This document shows positions 24,801-36,812 of a stretch of 64,000 bases of DNA, in pieces. Each line of letters opens with the position of its first letter. Positions within the stretch are counted from its first letter, which is position 1. The notes beneath the pieces are model-generated. The model saw only the letters and a program-made list of their open reading frames with translations, was not told the DNA's origin and searched no databases. The translations under genes were made by a program, and so were the position numbers. Source of the DNA: Anaeramoeba flamelloides (lineage: Eukaryota; Metamonada; Anaeramoebidae); NCBI GenBank assembly GCA_027625915.1, contig JANTQA010000057.1:1488001-1552000 (forward strand), given 5' to 3'.

Positions 24801-27679
24801 TCAATTTTCAGGTTCTTTGTATTTCTATGATTTTTAAGGTTTATGTGATTTCAAATTAAAAATAGTGTTAAGGGAGTAGTCGTTTTTGAAAATAAAATGA
24901 AATCTTGTCAAGATCTTGAAAAATTTTTTTTTTGTAATTTGTGTTTAGACTTATGAAATGGATGAGTTAGTCTCATTTAAACAATTTATTGATTTGAGTC
25001 TCCTTTTTGAAATTCAAAATTTGCATGTTTCCAATATAAAACCAAAAAAAAGTAACCTATTATTTTGTTTAGCAATTAAGTTAATTCTTGAAACTGGGAA
25101 AACAAATTTTTCGTTTTATGTTGGAAAGTATTGATTTCGAAAGCAAATTTTTTATTTGGTAATTTTTTCTTTGATTAATATTCCAATTCAAATCTTAGCC
25201 AACAAAACTAATTGTGGTATAGGCGATTCAATAAAAGAATATTTGGTAGAAGCTTAACCTCAGTTTATCAATTAAATTGGGATCTATTAAGCAAAAAAAT
25301 TTTTTTCTTTAAGGTTTTAAAAAAGTTGTTTTCTGATTTTCAAAAAATGAAAAAAAATTGCAAAAAAATTTTTAATTTTCCAAAAAATTTAAAAAAAAAT
25401 GTTTGGTCTTATTCACAAGAATCCTTATAACAATTCAATTCATTTTTGGCAGAGAAAAAAAATGATTTTGAATTTAGAGGATAAAATTAACTAATTCCCA
25501 AATATCTTCAAGAAAATTTTATTTTCAAAAAACGAATTTTGTCTTAATACAAAAACAAAATTTCTTGCTAAAATTTTTACATGACTTTAAAACTTTGATT
25601 ATTATAACTACTATTCTTAAAAAAAATACAATTATTTTTTAATCCGTTGAATATATCAGTTTTTTTGGTGAACCAAAAGTTTTATCTCAAAATTGAAAAA
25701 AAATCTTCATATTAATATTACTGGTAACAAAGAAATGTTAAAGTATAATAATGATCAAAATTGTAATAAACGGGGTAAAAAATTGATAAATTGTGAGAAA
25801 AAAAAAGAATTTAATAGTTTTCTTTTTCATAAAAAATGGAAAAAAAAAATTGATCTCACTAAACTAATTTTCTTTTATGGCTTTCTTAGTCGATCAGAAT
25901 TTTCTGACACTTGGGATCAACAAAATTTGTAAGTAGAGAATACCACCAATAACAAATTTTAAAATTTTGCCTTGTTGTCATAGAAGACTAGTCCCTTAAG
26001 GAGTTAGTATTTTTTAGAAATAAAATGAAATCTTGTCAAGGTCTGGAAAAATAGTTTTTTGTAATTTGTGTTTCGATTTATGAAATGGATGTTTAACCTT
26101 ATCTAAACAATTTATTGGTTTGTGTCTCTTTTTTGAAATCCAAAATTCGTATGTTTCCAATATAAAATGAAAAAAAGGAACCTATTATTTTTATTAACAA
26201 TTAAGTTAATTCTTGAAAATGAGGTTAAACCTTATTTTTCGTTTTATGTTGGAAAGTCTTGATTTCGAAAGAAAATTTTTTATTTGGTTAGGATTTTAAT
26301 GATTAATCTTTGAATTGAAATTTCATCAAATAAAAATAATTGAAATATATGCGATTAAATAAATGAAATTTTGATAAAATTTTTAATAAAATTTTATCAA
26401 TTAAATTGGGATTTATTAAGCAAAAATTTTTTATTCATTAAAAGTTTGTAAAAAAGTTTTTTTCTGGTTTTGAAAAATGAAAAAAAAATGAAAAATAATT
26501 GACAAATTTTTTTAACAAATTGTTTCTTCTTATTCACAAGAAACATTATAACAATGTAAATCATTTTTTGTCAGAAAAAAATTGATTTTGAATTCTGAGG
26601 ATAAAATTAACAAATTCCAAATATTTTCAAGAAAATTTTATTTTGAAAAATTGAATTTCATATTAGAACAAAAACCCCCTTTTTCTGGGTAAAATTTTTA
26701 AATGGCTTTAAAACTTTAACGATTATTACTATCCTTCTAAAAAAATATACAGTTATTTTTTAATCGGTTAAATAAATCATTTTTTTTGGTTAACAAAAAG
26801 AATTATCTCTAAAATTGAAAAAAAATATTTAGATTAATATTCCTGGGAATAAAAGACTTGTTTTTCGGTAATAATGATCGAAATAGTAATAAAAAAGTGT
26901 AAAAAAATTGATAAATTGTGAGAAAAAAAAAGAATTTAATAGTTTTCTTTTTCATAAAAAATGGAAAAAAAAAATTGATCTCACTAAACTAATTTTCTTT
27001 TATGGCTTTCTTTGTAGATCAGAATTTTTTCACACTTGGGATCAACAAAATTTGTAATTAGAGAATACCACCAATAACATATTTTAAAATTTTTACAATG
27101 TTGTTGTCGAGTACTGATCCCTTAAACTTTTTTTTCCCAAACCTTTCTTTTAAAAATGTTTATTTCAAAAACTGTTAATATGTTTTCAAAGGCAGACTCA
27201 AAGAGGAAAAATTTTGGATTAAAAGAAAAAAAATGTAATGGTGACTTGCATCAAAAAGTGTTATGGTTTGATTAAACCCAATTAAAAATCTTTTTCTTTA
27301 ATAAAAAATTGATCGTGTCTTCAAAAAGTAAAAGATCGATCAGAAAAGAAATAAATCTTTACATTTTTAAAAGATCTTCTTCTTCGATGAGTCTAGTGTC
27401 TTGATCTGGGAATGGTGAATAATGGCTGTCCATTTCAGTAAATGAGATAGAAGTTGGTAACGAAATACCCGAGGTTTTATCTTTTCCATACCCATATGCT
27501 TTTATTTTCTTGAGTATTAAATCATCTGAAAAGGTGCAAAGATCTGATACCTTTACACCACGTTGGCATTTACTTACTAAGGCTCTCATCACTTGATCAG
27601 AAATTTCTCCTGCTGTTTGTAAAAGATCAATTGAATCAACGTCAACCAACGGAATATAAATTTCTTCTTTTTTTGACAT
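21811..27679 (-). CDS. PA2G4: PA2G4/EBP1 homologue (proliferation-associated 2G4), two exons across a 4.6-kb intron
   Basis: Exon 1 is 27679-27363 (ATG, donor GTAAAG) and exon 2 is 22786-21811 (acceptor AATAG), joined in phase 2. The product is about 430 residues; human PA2G4 is 394. N-terminal blocks (AGEISDQVMRALVSKCQRGVK, GISLPTSISFTEMDSHYSP) and C-terminal blocks (YTIHVAVTLNNGK, RPTIYTRN, KIVSGNYEPYL) align in order with the family. Across the splice the text I-EFGILISGFSIIANESIVV matches human [20 protein letters not shown], which supports the junction. PA2G4 has the pita-bread fold of methionine aminopeptidases without the activity, binds ribosomes near the exit tunnel and acts in ribosome biogenesis. 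The usual Lys-rich tail is extended here by a KEK coiled stretch and an Arg-Gly repeat (about residues 393-425). A TTG 24 nt upstream is in frame, but the ATG is the likely start. Confidence 0.88.
21825..21930 (-). repeat. Arg-Gly coding minisatellite at the PA2G4 C-terminus
   Basis: Imperfect CTCTGC/CTCTAC hexamer repeats on the plus strand encode alternating Arg-Gly on the minus strand, ending in a KGKGGKKKK tail. RG repeats commonly bind RNA; that role is inferred from composition only. Confidence 0.85.
23700..24108. repeat. Inverted duplication with about 120-bp arms
   Basis: Arms lie at about 23700-23822 and 23990-24108 around a 167-bp loop. Both, read in the same sense, encode the open segment YELSYPHIQL(F/L)KNLYQHQN, with few differences. 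It may be a fold-back element or a recent inverted copy of a coding fragment; the protein is not recognised. Confidence 0.75.
24868..25999 (+). mobile_element. 1.1-kb TTAA-flanked inverted-repeat element, copy 2
   Basis: It starts TTAAGGGAGTAGTC and ends GACTAGTCCCTTAA, giving a 14-bp terminal inverted repeat including TTAA. It is closely similar to copy 1 (1-1074, inverted). Reading frames of 72 and 79 codons inside are not kept in copy 3, so coding is doubtful. Nothing resembling a transposase is seen. Confidence 0.85.
25996..27125 (+). mobile_element. 1.1-kb TTAA-flanked inverted-repeat element, copy 3
   Basis: It is directly repeated after copy 2 and shares the TTAA at 25996-25999 with it. 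It starts TTAAGGAGTTAGTA, ends TGATCCCTTAA, and is visibly more diverged than copies 1 and 2, though collinear with them throughout. Confidence 0.82.
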
Positions 27680-29843
27680 CAAATAGTGGAAAAAATATTT
27701 CAATCAATATTAAAAAATGATTCGTCCAATCTTTCATTTCCAACTCTAAACAGAAATTGAGAAAAAAATTATTTTTTGAAATTGCTGTAAATAAACTGTC
27801 AAATTAAACAGTTTCTGAAATTTGTAAACCCTTGGGGGTTAAGTTGCTCGTTTAAACCTTAAAAATAAACAATAAATTCATCAACACTTTTTTTTTCTGT
27901 TATTATCAAATAATTATTGTTAGTTCTTTAGCCAGCTAAAACACTACAAAACCTGAGTTTCAAAATTAAAGATGTGTTTCTTTATAGTGCCAGAACTACA
28001 CACTGATTGATCACACTAATGGATAATAAGTAATCAGTAAATTTGTCTTAGAGTTTTTTAAAAACATTAACTTTTTGATAGTGAAAATTTAGGTAATTAA
28101 TTGAAGATAACTACAGAAAGAAAGAAATTAGAACTCTAAAAAGTTGGAGATGGTATTGGAGTTATTGTGGAAAGATTTTGAGAAAACATTAAGGATTATT
28201 CGAAAAAGTTTATCAAATTTTTTGTTAATTTTTTGAAATTAAAGATTCACTCAATAATCATTAATTCATACATATAAATATTCAATATTTTTTTATCTTT
28301 TTATATGAAGAAGTTCTATTTCCCAATATGTCCCTACGACCCAAAAAACACTAAAAATTAAAAACTGATCAAATGCTTTCCATTTATACAATTAAAAAAA
28401 CAAAATGATAAAATAAAAATAAATAAAGTTTCAATTTAACTTTTTCTTGAAAACATTTTTTGCCAAAAACATTGAATTCAAAGTTGAAATTATGTATATT
28501 TTTAGATACACTTTCTTGTTTAAACTCATTTACAAAAACAAATTCTAAATTATGGGAATTTTCTTTTTACAAAAGGCACTAATTTGGTCCTCAAATGTTT
28601 TTTTTAGTTTTAAATGGTTAAATTAAAAAAAAAGTTAAACTAAAAGGATAAACTTTCTGGAAAAGTATTCTAATTTAATATATTAACTTATTCTTTGATT
28701 TCAAACTTTTCTCAATCCCAATTTTTCAAAAAAAAATAAAAAAGTGCACAGTAATTCCAAAAAATATTTTTTATATTCAAAGGTTGAGAGTGTTTTTTAT
28801 ACTAAAAAAAATTATCACAGCGTTTATTGAATTAAGTTATGTTCTTAATTTCGAAAAATATTAATCATAAAAAAATAGTGCTTAATTTTATTAAGGACAT
28901 ATATTCTAAAAAATTTCAAATAATTTTTTAATTCAATTACCATTTTTTTACAATCTTCGAACATTTTCTTATCAAACATTCCCTGATAAGAATATTTTGA
29001 AGAATAACTGATTTTAGAGAGTTTATTAACACTTGGCTTCATAAAATGTTTTATTCAAAGTTGATCATAAAAATTCCAAAAAGGATTATCAAGTAAAAAA
29101 TTCCATACATAAAGTGCACTTTATCAGTATTTCAAATTCTTACAAAGTAAAATAAGAAGTATTTTACCTTAAAATTGTTTTTTTTTAAATAAGACTAAGG
29201 TTTTAATTAGTATTTGTTCAAAATAACTAATAAGATTTTGGGAATAATCAAGATCGACAAAATAATTTGTATTTGTTTAAGAAATTTCACTTTTAAAAAA
29301 GTGATTTATATTTATTACTGGCAACTTTAACTAATTATTTATGGAGTTTGATTCCACAAAATTTTAGTGTTGTCAGGTCGATATTCAATGATTATTTTAG
29401 CTTTGTTGTTCCCAAATCAAAACATTAAAGCAATCAAAATAATGCATTCACAACTACTATCATCGATTTTTTAAAATATCATCCGTGTATTGCTTTCTTC
29501 TTGTTCCAAGTGAACATCTAATTTGCTACCCAACAGTAAACCTAAATTTAAATCGATTTGGAAATTCAATTCCTTGATATTTTAAGTAAACTTTAAATTA
29601 GGAATGGAATTTGTTAACAATTTTTCATTATTGTCTTTGTTTTTTTTGAAAAATAATAAAATAACTTTCTAATACTAACTCTATTTTTTGAGATAATTTT
29701 TCCAATTTGATCCTTCATTTTTTAGGATTTTTTTTACTAAATAACAGAACTTTAAGAAATCAGTCCCATTTTTAATTCAGATTTATTACCAGTTTATTTG
29801 ATCAATTAATGTTTTGGTTTATTAAAACAAAAAAAAAACATGC

Positions 29844-30043
29844 TTTTTCTTATGACACAAACTGGATTAAACCTATATGAACAAAGTATTTTGACAACAG
29901 TACTTCAATAACAAACAAAAAAAGATCTTAGCTTTTCCCAAAAAATGTTTGTAGAAGCAGTAAATAACATTTATTCGTTGTCTCAAAACGATATTTCACA
30001 AGAACAATTTGTAATTTGCCTAGAAAAGGTTTTGAATCTTTAA
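29844..30043 (+). pseudogene. Short decayed reading frame of unknown product
   Basis: One frame reads as ordinary protein on both sides of a single internal TAA (upstream part TQTGLNLYEQSILTTVLQ, downstream part SFSQKMFVEAVNNIYSLSQ, ending in TAA). Codon and residue composition look unlike the surrounding A/T runs. The product is not recognised and no splice signals remove the stop. It could be a gene remnant or chance. Confidence 0.2.
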
Positions 30044-30735
30044 ATTCAATAATTTATTTGGAATAGCCACATTATTTTTTAGATTTTCTTGGGTTGACTG
30101 AAATAGTATAAATAAAAACCAAAAGGTAATCAAAGTATGAGGCAAAAAGTTATTGATTTCTTTTAAATTTTTTTGTTCAAGAATTTGGAAAATTTTTTGG
30201 AAAAACGAATATTTTTTTAGATTTTCTTCAAAATCTTTGAAAATTACTCAATTCAGAATATTCTGTCATTACTTGAACATTTCATTTTTTTAACTCATTT
30301 TTTTGGGACTAATATATTCTTATTCAACCAACAGATAACCTAATTTGAATCGTCCTTAATTTTCATTAATTGACTCTTTTTTTTTGAATTTTTTTTCTGG
30401 AAAAGATAGTAAACGAGGGAAATAAAAAAAAAAAAAATTAAAAAGAGGGCACGTTCACCTTTAATTAAAAAGTTGCCCCATTGCTAAAATTGAATAAAAA
30501 TGAAAAAATATTCTCCAAATAATCCAGTTTATGGAATTTTAAATGGGAAAAATTTTCACTTAATTTTCAATTTCCTTTTACAAACAAAACCACAAATTAC
30601 AACTTACTTCTTTGAGAACTCTATTTAGAATAGCAAAATCTGGAAAGGAAAGTAATTAGTTTCCCTGTTTATAATTTATATTATCAATGTAAACGAATAC
30701 TACTGTTTTCTTCTAACAAATAAAAAAATTTTCCC

Positions 30736-31168
30736 TTCTTGAAAAAAAGTGAAGCAGGGAAAAAAAGTCAAGTATGATTTTTCATTGGTAACCTTAGTAG
30801 AACCTGAAAATTCAAAAGTAAGATTAATTAATAAAAGAATAAAGAAAGAAATAAAGAGTATTGAAGGGTTCAACACAATAACAGTTTTTTTAATACTATC
30901 ATTTGTGTGGGTATTTATTGGATTGATCAATTATTAAAAAATTTGTTGAAAAAATTGATTATTTTTGCTATCTCCAAACCCACAACAAAAATTTCGATAA
31001 TAAAGTAGATTTAAAGTGTGTATGTTGGTTTGATTGATAATAATATAATGGGTTATTCTTTGAAGTTTATTTGTTTCTTCTTTTAATTGATTTTACTTTT
31101 TCGTTTTCAGGTTCTATTAAGGTTCCCAATGAAAAATGGAGTGTTTCACTTTTTTTCCAGAACTTAAT
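30736..31168. mobile_element. Inverted-repeat element with about 110-bp arms
   Basis: The left arm (GTGAAGCAGGG, then CATTGGTAACCTTAGTAGAA) is the complement of the right arm (GGTTCTATTAAGGTTCCCAA, then GTGTTTCACTTTTTTTCC). A right half of a related copy is at about 42590-42820 (shared GGTTTTTCCTTTTCAGGTTT region and ATTATAAATTATGTTTCAC). Confidence 0.65.
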
Positions 31169-32499
31169 TCAAGTTCCCTTTTATTTTATTAATTTTTTGT
31201 TGAAAAAACCAAAAATCTTCTCAAAAGCTAAAATTTTTGTTATTTCTAGAAATTTAATTAAGCTTCTGGGTTGGCTGTTGAGATAAAATTTTAATTATTA
31301 TAATTTTAATGTATATAGTATTGCATAATCACTTTTAAAAAAATTTTTCAAAAAAAATCTCGAAATTATATATTTTTGAAATACACTCATTTAATAAACA
31401 TTATTATACATACCAATTTTGAAAAAGGTCTCCATCTTTCTTGAGATATTAATGTGAATTGAAAAAAATATATAAATTTTCGGTAATATTTTTTGATTTT
31501 TTTATTGTAAAATAATTGAAAATTTTTTATTTGACTCTGTTGAGAGATTTTTTAAATCTATTTGTTTAATAGTCTAAAAAGAATCATATTGTTCAATTTT
31601 AATATAAAATCAATTCTTTATTTCGTAAAGATTTTGCTAAATTAAATTGAAAAACTGATTGTTTTTCGGTTATTGTATTTTTTAATCATTTTATTTTTTT
31701 TTTTAGTGTTTGAGTTTTAATATTAATTCCCTGTTTTTCCCAACAAATTGTTTTAACATTTATTCTTTTTTCTTTCTGAACATTCAATCAAAAATTCATT
31801 GATTAAAACTTTTTTCAAAAAAAAAATATCCCAAAACTGAAAATAGGTGTTTTTTTTGCAAAAGTCGGTAATTTTGAAAAGGGTAGTATTCGGATTTTCA
31901 TGAGTTTAATAGCTATCCTGTTTTTATTACATAAAATTATCATAACTTTCAAAAATAAATTAATAAAAAGATGTTTTATTATAATCTAATATGTGGTTTT
32001 GGCTTACTACAAAGTTCAGAATTTAATTTTTATATGTTGTGAAACGCAGAACTATGTTTACACATTAAATACTCTGCTTTTCTGATTGTTCCAAAACAGT
32101 TCCTATTTCACTATTCAATAGGATTACTAAGATAAAATCAATTTTAAAGTTAATTACATTGATGTTTTGAGAAAATATTTAATTAGTAATTGAATTTGTT
32201 TCGAAAATTATTCTATTTTTTGTTATTTTTTTGAAAAAAAATTTTCTCAAAATTGAATTATTTTTTAAGAGAAAAATTTTCATATTTGATCTTTCCTTTT
32301 TAGAATTTCTTTTTTAATTACAAAACTTTAAGAAACCAATATTATATTTAAACATGTCATATTGTTGGTTTAAGAGGTCACCCAGTCCCTTAATTTTCGA
32401 GAAAAAAGAAACACAACTTGCGAATAACATTATGGATTTCATAATTACGAACACATTATTTTAGCAATAGCAATATAAAAAATAATAATATCATTTATA

Positions 32500-33368
32500 T
32501 GGACTCAAACGAACAAGAACAAGTAGTAAAACCAAATTTTGAGCAGTTTAGAAAGTTTGTAAGAGGGTGTATTTTTTGTGTTACAAAATTATTTATCCAA
32601 ATTTAATTTTTTTCCTTTGGAATTGTATCACAAATTCTCAAGTGATAACCAAAACCAGAATCTCGCATAATGAGTTCTCTTATTTCGTCACTTTGTTGTT
32701 TGCTTTTTTTCGACAAAGATCTAAAGGCTTCTTATTTTATTTATTTATTTTTTGATCAAGGTTGATTATTGTTTGGAAGAAATAAAATCCATTTTAAAAA
32801 AAATATTTTTTCCTCCTCTTTGTTAATCATTTCTGAATTTTGAAAAAACTAGAACAAAATAACATTGCTTCAGACATTTCTTTATTGAGTGAAGTTTGAT
32901 TAATACATCTTTTTTTTTTTTTTTTTTGTCATAAATTCATTAGATGTTTGCCATGCCAAATTCCAAAACTAACAAATTTTCATATTCCTTTTTTCAATTC
33001 TTCCCATTTGTTCCCTTTTTGGAATCGACACAAATCGAAAAAAAAGTCATACTGTTCACAATTAAAACCACGAATTCAAAACAAACAAGAAAATAAATTT
33101 CACCTTATTGTGTTCAAGTGCCTTAATTAAGAAAATAGTTAATGAAACGAAAAATATAAAAGTCTTAACTAGTCAAAAAAGAAAAACTTTCATTTTTACA
33201 AAAAGTTCTTCTAAATGATGAAAATTTTATACTCTAAGGTTTTTTGGTGAACTAAAAAATCTTCAAACTTTGTTCGAATTCACAAGAATGTAAAGATTTT
33301 TGGAAAAATTCCAAATACATTTCCAAATTGGAACAAAAGTTGAGATCAGTCTCTAAACTGAATTGCCA
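32500..33368 (+). CDS. Possible small multi-exon gene, product unknown
   Basis: An ATG at 32500 opens MDSNEQEQVVKPNFEQFRKF, which ends at a GTAAGA donor (32560). Further exon-like pieces in plus orientation are 32761-32808 after an ATCAAG acceptor (VDYCLEEIKSILKKIF) and about 33286-33368 after CACAAG (ECKDFWKNSKYISKLEQ and on to LNCQ) ending at a GTAAGT donor. A third, with CLPCQIPKL, lies near 32943. The charged, cysteine-containing pieces look protein-like, but the exons could not be joined in consistent phase, so this is a candidate only. Confidence 0.25.
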
Positions 33369-33639
33369 AGTAAGTGTATTCAAAATTCAGTTTTTTGGGA
33401 TACTACTAATTGGAAAAAAAATTTTTCCTAAAAATCAACTTTTCTTTTTTGCAAAGATAAATCTCTCGAAATGATTCTAGTTTACTGAAATACCCAAGAC
33501 AACAGTGATTTTTTTTTCCACTTCTTTAGATTTTCTCATTTTGTCTTAGTTATCTAATCATTTTTTTAAAAATTTTTTATTTTATTTTTGTTTTTTCAAT
33601 TTTTATCATTTTGTATTTTTTAAATTTTTTTTTTAATTG

Positions 33640-34421
33640 ATGTCACTTCAAACATCGATCGCCTTAAACAAACGAGAAAAATTAGTTTCTGATTTTTCTA
33701 TTGAGCTTGGTTGTGAGAGATCTGAAGCATGGAAATACCTATCGTGTGGAAATTTTGATTACTCGGTAAGCATCTTGAGCTCCTTTTTCCGTTTTGTATT
33801 ATTAATATTTTCTCCTTGTTAATCGTTTCTAAATTGTATTTTGCCATTCTTTCCAACATCCCTTTACTTGGCAAAAATTTAAAATTTTCACTTAATAAAT
33901 AGTGTTCAATGGGTTTGTTCATTCTCACAAGACTTCTCTCAAAGAGCAAAAAACAAAGTAGACTCAAAAAAGTTCATTTACCTGAAAAGATGAGAATTAA
34001 AGAAATTGTCTCATACGATCAACGCAAACAAGAGCCACAAAGCCCAACAACAGATCTGAATTCAGATCCAAATATTGAGGCAAGTGCAAATGAAATTTTG
34101 CTTGAAAATAGAGATCATTTAACTTTTGAAAAACTTTGCGAATTCTTGATGACAAATCCAAGCCCTTCTTGGAACCAAAGACTCATGGCTTTCAAATTAT
34201 ACGACCCAACACTGATGTCGAGCTTTCCGGATGCACTCGAGACAAAAAAAAAGATTGTAATTGACAAAAGGCTTTTTGTAATCTACGGCCAAATCAACCA
34301 AGGTGTTGTTTCTTCCAAAAATTTGCAACGCGGGGTAATTACCTATTTGGAAAGAATTGGGTTTCTTAAAATCAATGACAGGAGTAGAAAAAGAATGGTG
34401 TTCCATTGGGGCAAAAATTAA
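33640..34421 (+). CDS. Unrecognised 214-residue protein with UBA-like N-terminus
   Basis: Exons are 33640-33765 and 33903-34421 (donor GTAAGC, acceptor AAATAG, phase 0, 137-nt intron). Residues 10-50 resemble a UBA-type three-helix domain: FSIELGCERSEAWKYL then CGNFDYSCS, with the Gly-Cys turn and the N-x-D helix start typical of the fold. A Ser/Pro/Asp-rich linker follows (about 70-105). The C-terminal 100 residues contain SSKNLQRGVITYLERIGFLK then basic RKRMVFHWGKN, a pattern seen in winged-helix domains. No whole-length family is recognised. The ATG is the first after a T-rich leader, and codon use matches neighbouring genes. Ubiquitin binding is possible but is inference. Confidence 0.65.
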
Positions 34422-36125
34422 ATTAAACACGGCTTCTCTTGTCATCATAAAGCTTGCTTTTTTTAAAAATTACCATTTTGTGAATTTTTTGAAAAGGGGA
34501 TCAAAAAAAGACTTTATAACATTTTTTTTCTCTTTTTTACATTCTTCAAACAGAAAGATGTTTGATTTCACTTTTTTAGAATAAGATGGTTATCTGTTTA
34601 GCAACCATTTCGGTGTTCTTCTATCGTCTTTCTGTCCTTTCATTTTTTTCTTTTTATTCTTTATCCGAATTTTACTTTTTTTCCTAATTGTTATTTTTTT
34701 AAACTTTTTCTCTTTTTTTTTTTCTTCGAAAAAGTAAACTTGAGTCCAATTCTTTCGGTGTTCTTAAATTTTTGAGTTTTGGTTCAATTTTTCACTTTTC
34801 ATCAAATTTACTCTTTCAAATTAAAAATTATTTCCTTTTATTTTTTGCTTGATCTTTGCTTTTTTTTTAATTTTAAATGATTCGATCTCATTTTTTCTGT
34901 GACTTTTCATGGATTTTAATTTATTTTGTTGTACAATTTTGACTCGATCTCTGGAAAAAAAAAAATAACTTTTTAACACATAAATTAAAAATTTTTTTTA
35001 TTATGTCATGAGTTAATTCTTCGTTAAAAAAAATCTGTTGAATAGAATTGAACAATTACTTATGATCCCAATTATGATTGAAAAATTTTTATTTCAGATT
35101 CTCAAAAATTTCAATTTAGTAACAATAAGAAGTTAAAAAAACAATCACTTCATAAGATCATTTGATCTTGTTAATCTTAAGTTTTTTTTATTTTCTCTTT
35201 CCTTTTTTTGAGACTTTTAGATAAAATATAAGATTATAAGATGAAAATATCAAAACTAAAAACGTATTAGTTGAGGTTGTAATCATTAATTGATTTATTT
35301 TGTCAAGATCTTGGGATTTTTCAACTAATAACATAAATATTTTTGCGAACTTGAAAGAAAAATTGCTTTTTTTTAAAATGTACAATGACAGAATTTTTCG
35401 TTTTTGTATAAATCTTGTATTCCTAAAAAAGCTTTTGATCTTTTGGTTTTTTATTTTTTTAGCAATAGGCAGAGTTGAGAATAAGAGAGGAAATAATTAA
35501 ATTTTTTTATTTTCAAAAGTTATTTATCTATAAATTAATTACAAAAATTTTTTTGAATTTTTTTAAAAGGCATTTTTTGATCGTTTTGGGTGAAAATAAT
35601 AGACAAAAAATTATAATTTTTCAATTTAAGATCAAAAAGAAAAAAAAAAAAATTTGGGGGTAATTTGTGATGAAATCAGCTCAATTTCAATTAGTAAAAG
35701 GAAAAAAATGCTTTTCCAAGCTATTTTAGATCTTATTTTGTTAATTTTTACAAATACAAAAAACAAGTTCGATCAAAACTAATTAGTACAAATTTTTTTT
35801 TTTTTTGTTTATATTGAGTTCTATTATCAAAAATTGCTATCTAATCTTGGCAAAATTGATTAATTCTAAAAGTTCTAATCGGTACTTTTGAAAAATATTG
35901 TTGGATTTTTTCTTCCTTGAATTGGGTATGAAGGAAAAAAAAGAAAAAAAAAAGTAAATTGTGAATATTTAGAATTTGGAAAAAAAAATATTGCAAAACT
36001 GAGAAATTATTTGTTTCGAATTTCCTTATCTTTTCAATTTTCAGAAAGTTTCATGGGTAAAAAGAATTTGTCTACTATGTGTTTTTAACTTGCTTATTTC
36101 TTCTGATACAATCCTATCACACTGT

Positions 36126-36342
36126 TAATTGTAAAAGAAAAAGATCAAAATTTTCTTTCAGCTTCCCAAAAAATCACACAACCTCAAAGAATTAAAAACG
36201 TACCATCAAAGTTCCCAACTCTAAAAGAGAAAACTAATAATTTAAGATGGATTTTTGTATTTAATTTTTAAGAATCTGGTTTTTTTTAGTAAAGCTGAAG
36301 GAAAATTTTGATCTTTTTCTTTTCAACAAATTGGGTAGAAAA
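36126..36342. mobile_element. Family E MITE, copy 4
   Basis: The left end reads AATTGTAAAAGAAAAAGATC then AAAATTTTCTTTCAGCTTCC. The right end, inverted, is AGCTGAAGGAAAATTTTGAT. The internal CCATCAAAGTTCCCAACTCT block matches copies 1 and 2. Confidence 0.7.
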
Positions 36343-36624
36343 GGATCTTAAAAAACTAGGAGTTTCATGGAGAAATTGTTTTAAAAAACATGAAATCTCT
36401 GGAAAATTCTTTTCGACAATACTTTTAGTTGACTTTTAAATTGGAAAAATTTTCACTTCCTTTTCCATTTCCATTTTCAAAGAGAGCTGGAAATTACAAC
36501 CTAATTCTTAGAGAACTGTAATTTCAAAACAATAATCTCGAAAATATAACGTAATTTATTTCCTATTTAGAATTCAAAAAACAATATAAAAAAAATAGAT
36601 TATGACTTAACATACATTCAGGCC

Positions 36625-36812
36625 CCTTATTAAAAGATGAACTTTCAATCAAATTTAAGGTATACAAAAAAATCTCAAATTTAAGATACAAAATTTGGAA
36701 TTTTTTTTTATCAAATTATTTTACTTGAATTTTGTGCCTTAATTTGAAAGATTTTTTTTGTGTCTTAAATTCCTCTGGAAATTGTATCTTAAATGTGGAA
36801 ATAACTTTATAT
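36625..36812. mobile_element. CAGTCAGTT palindromic MITE, copy 4 (degenerate)
   Basis: The interior (AAATCTCAAATTTAAGATAC, TTTTGTGCCTTAATTTGAAA, GTGTCTTAAATTCC) matches other copies. The terminal CAGTCAG motifs are lost on both sides, so this is an old copy. Confidence 0.65.

Larger units (their letters stand above)
22787..27362 (-). other. 4.6-kb intron of the PA2G4 homologue carrying transposon copies
   Basis: The donor is at 27362-27361 and the acceptor AATAG ends at 22787. Exon phases match without an extra exon. Inside are an inverted duplication (23700-24108) and two tandem 1.1-kb TTAA elements (24868-27125), which together make up more than half the intron. Confidence 0.75.
27680..33639. 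other. 6-kb region with no firm gene
   Basis: It holds conserved family F ends (29688-29770, 32262-32346), an inverted repeat element (30736-31168), a short decayed frame (29844-30043) and a possible small multi-exon gene (32500-33368). The rest is AT-rich sequence without recognisable content. Confidence 0.5.

Noticed and set aside
25212-25932. Two short frames (72 and 79 codons) inside the 1.1-kb TTAA element
   Set aside because: They are not conserved in copy 3 and resemble no transposase, so coding is unlikely.
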